From Balneolaceae bacterium (GTDB lineage: Bacteria > Bacteroidota > Rhodothermia > Balneolales > Balneolaceae): DNA of 9,127 bases. Positions 1 to 6,803 of this stretch are shown one piece after another. Both the position numbers and the translations under genes were made by a program. The notes under the pieces are model-generated. The model did not search any database and was not told the DNA's origin. It worked only from the letters and a program-made list of their open reading frames with translations. Where the stretch lies: the NCBI GenBank assembly GCA_007129085.1, contig SKWF01000267.1, positions 1-9,127 on the forward strand, given 5' to 3'. Each line of letters begins with the position of its first letter. Position 1 is the stretch's first letter.

Positions 1-442
1 CAACTTTACCATTTACCTTAACGCGGCCGGCACTTACGTATTTATCCGCATCACGGCGCGAACACAACCCGGAGTGGGCTATAAATTTATTAATTCTCAT
101 CTCCTCTTCGGCCTGCGGCTGTTGATCAGCAGTCGCCGGATTTTTCATAGATCCGCGGGCACGTCCTGATTTTTCGCCACGTATATGGCCACCCCTGTTT
201 TTCGGGCGTTTCGGCTTATCAGCAGATCGTTTCTTCGGCTCTTTACCCGGTCGTTTATTTCCGGGAGTTGAAGGGCGGTCTGTTTTTGCCGAACGTCTCT
301 TGTTTGATGGGGTCGACTTCTTTTTCCGATTTGAAGCACCGGATTTCTTCTTCCGGTCTGAACGGTCCGATTTCTTATCAGACTTGTCGTCGTCCGACTT
401 CATTAATGGTTTCGGGTTAAATCTTCGTTTTTTATCTGACAT
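1..442 (-). CDS. S4-domain pseudouridine synthase (RsuA/RluB type), N-terminal part
   Basis: Partial gene: 147 codons are visible and the 3' part, with the catalytic domain, lies off the left edge. Residues 115-147 match the start of an S4 RNA-binding domain as found at the N-terminus of RsuA/RluB-family rRNA pseudouridine synthases (MRINKFIAHSGLCSRRDAD, then AGRVKVNG). The first 114 residues are a low-complexity, strongly basic tail rich in Lys, Arg, Ser and Asp, as in many RluB-like proteins of Bacteroidota and relatives, and probably bind rRNA non-specifically. The start is the ATG at 442-440, 26 bp after the stop of the carbonic anhydrase-like gene, so the two are probably co-transcribed. 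An internal ATG at 100-98, directly preceded by GAGGAG, would give a tail-less protein; the spacing looks too tight for good initiation. The exact target uridine (RsuA, RluB, RluE or RluF) cannot be decided because the catalytic domain is not in view. Confidence 0.85.
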   Translation of the reverse strand, partial: MSDKKRRFNPKPLMKSDDDKSDKKSDRSDRKKKSGASNRKKKSTPSNKRRSAKTDRPSTPGNKRPGKEPKKRSADKPKRPKNRGGHIRGEKSGRARGSMKNPATADQQPQAEEEMRINKFIAHSGLCSRRDADKYVSAGRVKVNGKV

Positions 443-468
443 AAATACTTGGTACTAAAATCTAATTG

Positions 469-1170
469 TTAAAATGTGCGGACTGAAAACTCTCTGAGTT
501 CAAACCAATCCGGGTGCCCATGGTCGGTATTAATAATAATACCACCAATCAGGGCTACTTTGTTTCCTTTAAAATGATCTGATGTTTTATCCACAAGTGT
601 CTTAATTCGTTCATCAATCCGTTCAAACATTCGGTTTGTTGCAGGTATCAATGGATCACTGCTTTCAATTATTGTATCACGACTATCGGACAGTTGTTCC
701 GTTAGTGTCCACTGCTGGTAATCCAGTTTTTCATCAATCTTATCTTCATTACCATCTTTAAACGTTCCTAAAACGCCCATCAACGCACCGCAACAGCTGG
801 TTTCAAGTGTTTGCCCGGTTCGTACAACTTTCCCGAGATGATCTTCCTCGGAGATTCCAATATGCGGTCCATACAGAATAATGGCAGAACCATCATCCGG
901 AACATGTCCTGCAAATGCTTTTAACCCGGTTAATCCCGTAAATGGGAATCCGGCCAACCCTCCAATCTGGAACGGTTGTTCGAGTGCAACATAATCTCTG
1001 AAATTTGTAGCCGACTGAATTACTTCATCACTACAAACGGATGTTGCCAGAATGGTTTTCTTGTTATCAAATCCGTGTTTATCGTTCAGTTCTTTCATTA
1101 GGCGAGAGGTTACAGCTTTTCCCTCTTCCGCTTTTGGATAGAATGATTTTATAGCAGATTTAGCAGGCAC
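469..1170 (-). CDS. LCIB/theta-type carbonic anhydrase family protein
   Basis: The 233-residue protein matches the low-CO2-inducible protein B/C family (LCIB/LCIC of Chlamydomonas, theta-carbonic anhydrases of diatoms), which has a beta-carbonic-anhydrase-like fold around zinc. Visible hallmarks are CSDE at 46-49 (Cys-x-Asp, as in beta-CA zinc/Asp dyads), GGLAGFPFTG at 70-79, GHVPDDG at 88-94, GPHIGI at 101-106 and SCCGA at 125-129. C46, C126 or C127, and H89 or H103 are the likely zinc ligands. The expected reaction is CO2 hydration to bicarbonate; some family members appear inactive in vitro, so catalysis is inferred. No signal peptide is seen, so it should be cytoplasmic. The start is a GTG; the reading frame is closed upstream by a TAA and no ATG occurs before residue 25. 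It lies 93 bp after hisI and 26 bp before the pseudouridine synthase. The family assignment is confident, the activity less so. Confidence 0.83.
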   Translation of the reverse strand: MPAKSAIKSFYPKAEEGKAVTSRLMKELNDKHGFDNKKTILATSVCSDEVIQSATNFRDYVALEQPFQIGGLAGFPFTGLTGLKAFAGHVPDDGSAIILYGPHIGISEEDHLGKVVRTGQTLETSCCGALMGVLGTFKDGNEDKIDEKLDYQQWTLTEQLSDSRDTIIESSDPLIPATNRMFERIDERIKTLVDKTSDHFKGNKVALIGGIIINTDHGHPDWFELREFSVRTF

Positions 1171-1263
1171 TTTTCGTGGGTTTTTTGGTTTAAAGTTGCA
1201 ACCTTAAAAGTACCGCTTACAGTGATCAATTCTAAATTTTTACCGATCGATCACTCTCGCTCA

Positions 1264-1707
1264 TCATTTCCCGTATCTTTTCTCAGGATCAAAGGATTTC
1301 TCCTTTATAACATATTCCAGATCACCGGAACTATCTCTCTTGACCGCCCGATAAAAACAGCTTCTGTACCCGTTATGGCACGTTCCTTCTCCTTCTACAT
1401 TTACTTTTATCTGTATGACATCCTGATCACAATCAACCAGTACCTCTTCTACCTGCTGTGTCAGCCCGGAGCTCTCTCCTTTTATCCATAACTTCCCGCG
1501 GCTTCTGCTGTAATAAGTGGCTTTGCCGGTTTTAATCGTCATTTTCAGTGCTTCCCTGTTCATCCAGGCAAACATTAACACCTCTTTCGACTCAGAGTCT
1601 ACCGTAATGCACGGTATTAATCCGTCGTCATTGAACTTCGGAGCCAATTTTTTTCCCAACTCAACCTGCTCGCTGTTTTTTCGATCTGAAAATAAATTTT
1701 CACTCAT
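1264..1707 (-). CDS. hisI: Phosphoribosyl-AMP cyclohydrolase
   Basis: Third step of histidine synthesis: opening of the purine ring of phosphoribosyl-AMP to give ProFAR, in the cytoplasm. Using the 147-residue start, the family signature is complete: GLIPCITVD near 29-37, VLMFAWMN at 43-50, the YYSRSRGKLWIKGE block at 65-78, the metal-binding DCDQD at 92-96, and GTCHNGYRSCFYR at 108-120, with C93, C110 and C117 as expected zinc ligands. It is monofunctional, with no HisE (pyrophosphohydrolase) domain fused at the C-terminus. I chose the ATG at 1707: GAGG lies 9 nt upstream (1720-1717), and the start overlaps the yidD stop in ATGAGTGA. A further ATG at 1731 would add eight residues and lacks a comparable ribosome site. 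The gene ends with tandem TGA stops. No other his genes are nearby, so the pathway is dispersed or in another cluster. Confidence 0.95.
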   Translation of the reverse strand: MSENLFSDRKNSEQVELGKKLAPKFNDDGLIPCITVDSESKEVLMFAWMNREALKMTIKTGKATYYSRSRGKLWIKGESSGLTQQVEEVLVDCDQDVIQIKVNVEGEGTCHNGYRSCFYRAVKRDSSGDLEYVIKEKSFDPEKRYGK

Positions 1708-2107
1708 CGTCTTTTTCCTCGTTTGACTCATTTCGTTTTGGAACCGGATCGTATCCGGAAGTTCCCCACGGATGGCATTTCACCAGGCGTTTCAATCCCA
1801 TCCATACACCGATAACTGCCCCCCATTCACGGATGGCTCCAATCATATAGTTTGAGCATGAAGGTGTATGCCGGCAACTCGGACCCAAATATGGCGAGAT
1901 TGTGAGCTGATAAAACCGTACAAGTTTAATCAAAATCCACTGAACAGCCTTTTGGATAAGCTCAGGAATCGACTTTCGGTTTCCGGTATTTTGGGTTGAT
2001 GATTTTTCCACAATTGGCTCTAAACCTGAGTTCAATTCTAAGATTTCAAAAAAAAGCTGAAGTTGTAGGAAAAGTGCGTCATCCCGCACTCGATGCGGGA
2101 TCTCCAT
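1700..2107 (-). CDS. yidD: YidD, membrane protein insertion efficiency factor
   Basis: YidD assists YidC/Sec-dependent insertion of inner-membrane proteins and sits at the inner face of the membrane through an amphipathic helix. The conserved core is at about residues 50-122 of the longest frame: LIKLVRFYQLTISPYLGPSC, then HTPSCSNY, GLKRLVKCHPW and the terminal GYDPVP, with the family's three conserved cysteines. The acidic tail after GYDPVP (NESNEEKDDE) overlaps the start of hisI by 8 bp. The usual YidD is about 70-90 residues; here the longest frame has 135, and its first dozen or so residues are encoded by the repeat hairpin at 2077-2151. No ribosome site precedes the ATG at 2107, so the true start may be internal (GTG at 2011 or TTG at 2035 are in frame). 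The gene is normally found between rnpA and yidC; here it sits between cysS and hisI. Confidence 0.9.
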   Translation of the reverse strand: MEIPHRVRDDALFLQLQLFFEILELNSGLEPIVEKSSTQNTGNRKSIPELIQKAVQWILIKLVRFYQLTISPYLGPSCRHTPSCSNYMIGAIREWGAVIGVWMGLKRLVKCHPWGTSGYDPVPKRNESNEEKDDE

Positions 2108-2151
2108 CGTTGGTAAAGGCAGGAGATGCCGGATCTAAGTCCGGCATGACG
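2077..2151. repeat. REP/BIME-like paired hairpin
   Basis: Two related units lie in opposite orientation, 16 bp apart. The left unit (2077-2105) has a perfect 8-bp stem, ATCCCGCA/TGCGGGAT, with loop CTCGA. The right unit (2122-2151) has a perfect 8-bp stem, ATGCCGGA/TCCGGCAT, with loop TCTAAG. Outside the stems the units mirror each other: CGTCAT at the outer ends and ATCTCC/GGAGAT at the inner ends, so the whole can also fold as one long cruciform. Stem sequences differ between the units while pairing is kept, which implies selection on structure or independent dispersal. This is the layout of bacterial interspersed mosaic elements, and repeats with CGTCAT ends and ATCTCC inner ends are familiar from many genomes. 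It lies in the cysS-yidD gap and covers the beginning of the longest yidD frame. A mobile origin by a REP-associated transposase is an inference; none is in the window. Confidence 0.8.
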
Positions 2152-2275
2152 TTAATAAAACGTATAATACCATAATTAACGCCCTTTTAAGACAACCTCA
2201 CTTTCAAGCACCTCAATAAGCACATTATTTATCGAACTCCGATTCTAAGCTCAACCAAAAAAAGACTCCTAAAGT

Positions 2276-3784
2276 TTACGCATCGATTTCGTAGGTGGTT
2301 TTACCGCTTTTATCATCCTTCAGCGTAATTCCCATCGCCTTTAAATCGTCCCTGATTTTATCAGAAGTAGCAAAATCTTTGTTCTCACGTGCATCTGACC
2401 GGATATCAATCAAAAGCTGAATCAGATCATCAGTTTTTCCACTGTCTGACGATTCATCCGCTTTGAGTCCTAAAATATCAATCACAAATACGGTAAATGT
2501 CTCTTTCAGCTTTTCAAAAGCTTTTGGTGATATCGCGCCTTCGTCAAGTTGTTTGTTGTAGAGTGCGTTAATTTTATTCACCATATCAAACAGAACGGCA
2601 AGAACTTGGGCCGTATTAAAATCGTCGCTCATTTTTTGGAAGCAGCGATCGCACATCTCTGCAATCTCACTGTCCATCGAGCCTACCTCCGAATTTTCGG
2701 AAAGCTCTATCTTATCCAAGAGCCCAAGCGCATTCATTAATTTCTGGTATCCTTTCTCGGCTGCTTCAAGCGCTTCGTTGGAAAAGTCGATCTTGCTTCT
2801 GTAGTGCGATTGAAGCATCAAAAATCGAACAATCATCGGGCTGTATGCTCTGCTGAGCAGATCGTGCTCACCGGAAAACAGTTCATCAAGCGTAATAAAA
2901 TTTCCGGCCGATTTACTCATCTTAGCGCCGTCTATTGTCACCATATTATTATGGATCCAATACTTGGCCGGATCGGTACCGTGGGCACCACGGCACTGCG
3001 CTATTTCCGCTTCGTGATGTGGAAACTGCAGATCCAATCCACCACCATGGATATCAAACCGGTTTCCTAAATATTTGGTGCTCATTGTTGTACACTCAAT
3101 ATGCCATCCGGGAAAACCATCGCCCCACGGGGAGTCCCACCGCATAATATGTTCGGTAGCAGCTTTTTTCCAGAGTGCAAAATCGTGCGGACTCTTCTTC
3201 TCGTCCATTCCTTCGGTATCACGGCTGCCGGCCTGCAAGTCTTCCAGTACCTTACCGGAAAGATCGCCGTAACTGTTGGATTCGCGATACTTTTCGAGAT
3301 CGAAATAAATATTTCCATTGACCTCGTACGCCAACCCATTTTCCAGAATTTTTTCCACCAGCTTAATCTGCTCGATGATATGTCCCGAAGCTGTAGGCTC
3401 AATATCCGGACGTTTGCAGTTCAACGCATCCAATCCTTTATGATATTGAATGGTATAGTGCTGAACCACCTCCATCGGTTCAAGCTGTTCCAGACGAGCC
3501 TTTTTGGCAATTTTATCCTCACCGTCATCGGACTCCTCATTTTCAAGATGGCCGACATCCGTAATATTTCGCACGTAACGTACGTCATATCCACGATTTT
3601 CGAGGTAACGATAGATTACATCAAACGTGATTCCCGCCCGGGCATGGCCAAGGTGAGGATCACCATAAACAGTGGGGCCGCAAACATAATAACCCACATG
3701 TGGTGGATTCAGAGGCTCAAACGGTTCTTTTTTACGAGATAGCGAATTGTAGAGTTGAATAGGAAATGGTTCCTTTTCCGACAT
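2276..3784 (-). CDS. cysS: Cysteinyl-tRNA synthetase
   Basis: Class Ia synthetase that charges tRNA-Cys in the cytoplasm; 502 residues, slightly longer than the usual 460-490. The HIGH-type motif is PHLGH at 43-47 and the KMSKS loop is at 288-292 (GAKMSKSAGN). Zinc ligands that read out amino-acid specificity align as C35 (YYVCGPTVY), C231 (WHIECTTM), H256 and E260 (FPHHEAEIAQ), with the same C-to-H spacing of 25 as in the E. coli enzyme. The C-terminal DALR/anticodon-binding helical region follows from about 340, ending in ATSDKIRDDLKAMGI, typical of the family. The ATG at 3784 lies 21 bp after the folE stop, and no Shine-Dalgarno is evident. The short gap suggests co-transcription with folE. 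Nothing is missing or broken. Confidence 0.98.
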   Translation of the reverse strand: MSEKEPFPIQLYNSLSRKKEPFEPLNPPHVGYYVCGPTVYGDPHLGHARAGITFDVIYRYLENRGYDVRYVRNITDVGHLENEESDDGEDKIAKKARLEQLEPMEVVQHYTIQYHKGLDALNCKRPDIEPTASGHIIEQIKLVEKILENGLAYEVNGNIYFDLEKYRESNSYGDLSGKVLEDLQAGSRDTEGMDEKKSPHDFALWKKAATEHIMRWDSPWGDGFPGWHIECTTMSTKYLGNRFDIHGGGLDLQFPHHEAEIAQCRGAHGTDPAKYWIHNNMVTIDGAKMSKSAGNFITLDELFSGEHDLLSRAYSPMIVRFLMLQSHYRSKIDFSNEALEAAEKGYQKLMNALGLLDKIELSENSEVGSMDSEIAEMCDRCFQKMSDDFNTAQVLAVLFDMVNKINALYNKQLDEGAISPKAFEKLKETFTVFVIDILGLKADESSDSGKTDDLIQLLIDIRSDARENKDFATSDKIRDDLKAMGITLKDDKSGKTTYEIDA

Positions 3785-3805
3785 ATATTTTTTTAGTTAT
3801 CCGGA

Positions 3806-4507
3806 TTACATCTCGGCATCAGTGTGGATGTAATCAATAAAACGTTGTTGAGTTTCTTTCTGCTTAAACGAACCGCGATAATTCGTGGTAACCGTTGTGC
3901 TCTCGCGATCCTTAATTCCTCTTGTTGAAACACAAAGATGCTTACTTTCTATATATACGGCTACATCTTCCGATTCAAGCGCACCCTGAAGCTCCTCTGC
4001 AATCTGGAGTGTCAACCTCTCCTGAACCTGTGGCCGACGAGCGTAATAATCAACAATTCTGTTAATTTTTGATAGGCCAATTACATCTTTCCCGCTTCTG
4101 TACCCAATGTGAGCTTTACCAATAAACGGCAAAAAGTGGTGTTCACAAAAAGAGGTTACGTTAATATTTTTCACGACTACCAAATCTTCATAATCGTATT
4201 TATTCCCGAATTTCCTGGCATCCGGTTTGTTTTCGGGATTTAACCCTTTAAAAATCTCCTTCACATACATTTTGGCAACACGATACGGTGTTCCTTTTAA
4301 ACTCTGGTCCTCCATATCAAGCCCCAGAGCATGCATTATGTGATAAAAATGCTCCTGAATCTCTTCGATCTTTTCATCGTCACTTAATTCAAAAGCATCG
4401 TCTCTCAACGGAGTTTGAACTGATGTGGAAATATGATCTTCGCCAATATCTTCAGCATCGGAATGATTTAATTCCAGCTCATCCAACACACTTTTTTCTT
4501 TACTCAT
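3806..4507 (-). CDS. folE: GTP cyclohydrolase I
   Basis: Converts GTP to 7,8-dihydroneopterin triphosphate, the entry point to folate or tetrahydrobiopterin and, in many bacteria, to the queuosine precursor. The 233-residue protein has an acidic, probably disordered N-terminal extension (about 1-43) before the conserved core. Zinc ligands are C121 and H124 in SFCEHHFLPF and C192 in KHLCVSTRGI; H123 and H190 are the expected catalytic histidines. Other signatures are KGTPYRVAKMY at 71-81 and GLSKINRIVDYYARRPQVQE at 144-163. It is a type I (FolE) enzyme, not FolE2. The enzyme works as a toroidal decamer in the cytoplasm. It heads a likely folE-cysS operon; its upstream gap carries a perfect 12-bp palindrome (4523-4534) about 15 bp before the start, which could be part of a promoter or operator but is unproven. 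Confidence 0.98.
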   Translation of the reverse strand: MSKEKSVLDELELNHSDAEDIGEDHISTSVQTPLRDDAFELSDDEKIEEIQEHFYHIMHALGLDMEDQSLKGTPYRVAKMYVKEIFKGLNPENKPDARKFGNKYDYEDLVVVKNINVTSFCEHHFLPFIGKAHIGYRSGKDVIGLSKINRIVDYYARRPQVQERLTLQIAEELQGALESEDVAVYIESKHLCVSTRGIKDRESTTVTTNYRGSFKQKETQQRFIDYIHTDAEM

Positions 4508-4583
4508 TCTACTTCAATGCGGTTATACGTATAATTGTTTTCAGACTCTAAAATTACGGCTTATCACAGCAATTTCATAATTG

Positions 4584-4640
4584 AGCCCTCCCCAACCCAT
4601 AATAGAAAAATAGGGTTCCCGGTGGGTTGATGGAGGGGCT
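4584..4640. repeat. Imperfect long inverted repeat between acn and folE
   Basis: Arms at 4584-4599 and 4623-4640 pair over roughly 14-16 positions with small bulges (AGCCC, CTCC and CAACCCA blocks match in order). The loop is A-rich on the plus strand. Inside it, GGGTT at 4613-4617 can pair with the same AACCC (4594-4598) used by the outer stem, so two mutually exclusive hairpins exist. The element starts 10 bp beyond the aconitase stop on the minus strand. It could slow or end aconitase transcription, but no U-tract follows, so a classic intrinsic terminator is not supported. It may equally be a dispersed genomic repeat. Confidence 0.6.
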
Positions 4641-4649
4641 GGCAGCTTT

Positions 4650-6611
4650 TTACGACGCTTTACGCTTTCTAAAGTTATTGATGATTCCACCATCGAGCAG
4701 AGCCTGCAGCTGGCGGTCACTCAACGTATGTACAGCGGTAAATTCCGTGCCTTTTGTTACGTTTTTCACCACAACCTGTTTACCGGCTTTCAGCTGCTCA
4801 CGGATATTTTCAACTTTTATGATATCTCCTTGGTCTATGGAGTCAAAATCTTCCGGATTTTGAAACTCCAAGGGAGCAATACCGAAGTTAATGAGATTTT
4901 GCCACCCTATACGGGCGTAGCTTTTTGCGATTGCTGCCCGCTGGCCTAAATACCGTGGCGCAATAGCTGCATGCTCCCGGCTCGATCCCTGCGCATAGTT
5001 TTCACCGGCAACAACAACATGTCCGCCGGCCGACTCTTTCGTTTCCATCGCCCGATCGTAAAACGATTCATCAACTACACTGAACGAAAATTTACTGATC
5101 TCCGGGATGTTACTTCGAAAAGGCAATACATCTGCTCCCGCTCTAAGAATTTCATCTGTGGAGATGTTGTCTCCCATTTTTAGAAGCACAGGCACTTCAA
5201 AATCCTGCAGCTCTTCAAATTCCGGCAGCGTTGAAATATTTGGCCCTTTCACAAGCTCTTTTTTCTCATCATCTCGGGTAGGACCAATCAACATATCCCG
5301 GTTGATAATCATGTCGTCCAACTCCTCGTATTTTGGATACTCCATATCGTATAGATCTTCCAAATCACGTGGATCGGTAATCTTTCCGGTCAGCGCTGAT
5401 GCAGCAGCCGTTTCTGGGCTGCACAAAAACACGGAGTCCTCCTTTGTACCCGATCGATCAGGGAAGTTACGTGGAACGGTTCGCAGGCTATTTCGGCCTG
5501 ATGCCGGGGCTTGCCCCATTCCAATACAACCGTTACATCCGGCCTGATGGATACGAGCTCCTGATTGTACAAGGTGAAGCATTACACCCTGTTTTACCAT
5601 ATTCTCGATAATCTGCCGCGATGTTGGATTTACATCAAAACTGACCTCATCACTAACTCTCCTGTTTTTCACTATTTCGGATGTGATCCAAAAATCGCGA
5701 TAGCTTGGATTTGCTGATGACCCAATATACGCCTGGTAGATATCATCACCGGCAACCTCGCTAACCGGAACTACATTACCGGGGCTGCTTGGCAGTGCTA
5801 TTAGCGGCACTACATCATCAAGCACAATCTCTTCATGGGCATCGTACGTAGCTCCTTCATCCGCTACAATCTCTGTGTAGTCCTGGACTCTGTCTTGCTC
5901 TGCCAAAAATCTCTTGATTTCTCCATCTGATGGAAATACGGTTGTGGTAGCGCCCATTTCCGTACCCATATTGGCAATTACGTGACGATCCATGGCCGAT
6001 AGCTCATCAACTCCGGGTCCGTAATACTCAATTACGTAGCCTCGGGCACCTTTCACATCATACCGGCGGAGCATTTCGAGCACCACATCTTTGGCGCTTA
6101 CCCAATCCGGGAGTTTACCTGTTAATTTAACTCCCAGAACTTTCGGCATCTTCAAATACATCGGCTCACCGGCAATGGCAAAGGCCACATCAAGCCCGCC
6201 TGCTCCGAGTGCAAACATTCCCATACAGCCTGATGCCGGCGTATGACTATCCGATCCTGCCAACGTTTTTCCCGGTTTTGCAAAATGTTCGGTATGTACG
6301 GGATGGCTCACTCCGTTTCCCGGCTTGCTGTACCAAATTCCAAATCGCTCAGCTGCAGATTTTAGAAACAGGTGATCATCCGGATTTTTAAAATCGGTTT
6401 GCAGCAAATTATGATCAACATATTGGCAAGAAACCTCTGTTTTTGCTTTATCAAGGCCCATTGCCTCCAATTCAAGCATTACCAGCGTACCCGTCGCATC
6501 CTGAGTTAACGTCTGATCTATCTTGATTCCAATTTCCTCACCCGGAGTCATTTCGCCATCTACTAGGTGAGACTGTATCAGTTTTTCTGTGACATTCAGT
6601 GGTTTAGCCAT
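4650..6611 (-). CDS. acn: Aconitate hydratase, short Aquifex type
   Basis: Interconverts citrate and isocitrate through cis-aconitate, as a TCA-cycle enzyme with a 4Fe-4S cluster. At 653 residues it is far shorter than AcnA/IRP (about 890) or AcnB (about 865) and fits the 'aconitate hydratase, putative, Aquifex type' family. The N-terminal domains carry IKIDQTLTQDATGT at 29-42, YVDHN at 64-68, GSDSHTP at 119-125 and the cluster motif GCNGCIGMGQ at 358-367 (C359, C362), followed by VPRNFPDRSG at 379-388. The swivel domain (about 470 onward) has MGDNISTDEI at 479-488 and GSSREHAA at 542-549 with the catalytic serine. Notably, the segment that supplies the third cluster cysteine in classical aconitase (GSCTNSSY) reads GSSANPSY here, with S299 in the Cys position. 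Other cysteines are C62, C129 and C397. It is transcribed divergently from the HU operon, with a 192-bp shared upstream region. Confidence 0.95.
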   Translation of the reverse strand: MAKPLNVTEKLIQSHLVDGEMTPGEEIGIKIDQTLTQDATGTLVMLELEAMGLDKAKTEVSCQYVDHNLLQTDFKNPDDHLFLKSAAERFGIWYSKPGNGVSHPVHTEHFAKPGKTLAGSDSHTPASGCMGMFALGAGGLDVAFAIAGEPMYLKMPKVLGVKLTGKLPDWVSAKDVVLEMLRRYDVKGARGYVIEYYGPGVDELSAMDRHVIANMGTEMGATTTVFPSDGEIKRFLAEQDRVQDYTEIVADEGATYDAHEEIVLDDVVPLIALPSSPGNVVPVSEVAGDDIYQAYIGSSANPSYRDFWITSEIVKNRRVSDEVSFDVNPTSRQIIENMVKQGVMLHLVQSGARIHQAGCNGCIGMGQAPASGRNSLRTVPRNFPDRSGTKEDSVFLCSPETAAASALTGKITDPRDLEDLYDMEYPKYEELDDMIINRDMLIGPTRDDEKKELVKGPNISTLPEFEELQDFEVPVLLKMGDNISTDEILRAGADVLPFRSNIPEISKFSFSVVDESFYDRAMETKESAGGHVVVAGENYAQGSSREHAAIAPRYLGQRAAIAKSYARIGWQNLINFGIAPLEFQNPEDFDSIDQGDIIKVENIREQLKAGKQVVVKNVTKGTEFTAVHTLSDRQLQALLDGGIINNFRKRKAS

Positions 6612-6803
6612 AATTTCGGGTTTTAGATTCTTAACTATCTGTCTACTAAAGGTTTATAAATAGAAAAAAGTTCACAATTAAATAACTGAGCTAACACCTA
6701 TGCTGTAAAGGTGTAATTAAACCATAAATTTTCCGAGAAGAGGTTGTTTTTAGGTTTTTTCGCCTATTTTTTTGTTTATTTGGGTAAGAAAAACTACAAG
6801 ATT
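6612..6803. promoter_or_regulatory. Divergent promoter region, acn / HU operon
   Basis: This AT-rich gap separates the aconitase (minus) from the HU operon (plus), so both promoters should lie here. It holds an inverted repeat with 6-bp arms, ACACCT (6694-6699) and AGGTGT (6709-6714), a possible operator for either gene. On the minus strand TATAAA (complement of 6653-6658 area) is a candidate -10 for acn, but no good -35 accompanies it. On the plus strand T-rich blocks (6747-6780) resemble the poorly conserved promoters of Bacteroidota-like organisms. No hexamer pair is convincing; the call rests on gene orientation. Confidence 0.4.

Noticed and set aside
1222..1254. Inverted GTGATC/GATCAC between hisI and the LCIB gene
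   Set aside because: The arms are only 6 bp with a 21-bp loop and no T-run follows, so neither a terminator nor an operator is supported.
2164..2195. Possible sigma-70 promoter for yidD on the minus strand (TTGTCT and TATTAT)
   Set aside because: The spacer is 20 bp, longer than functional spacing, and such boxes are poor predictors in Bacteroidota-like organisms.
3101..3742. Open frame of 213 codons on the plus strand
   Set aside because: It lies wholly opposite cysS, whose motifs are complete, and its translation shows no recognisable domain; it is an antisense shadow.
4523..4534. Perfect palindrome TTATACGTATAA upstream of folE as an operator
   Set aside because: A single AT-rich 12-mer can occur by chance, and no regulator gene or second copy is in the window to support it.
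5107..5547. Open frame of 146 codons on the plus strand
   Set aside because: It is opposite the aconitase, is Ser-rich in the manner of antisense frames, and has no family resemblance.
6744..6803. TTG-initiated 20-residue extension of the small HU protein
   Set aside because: It would add a Phe/Tyr-rich stretch foreign to HU; the family match begins exactly at the ATG at 6804.
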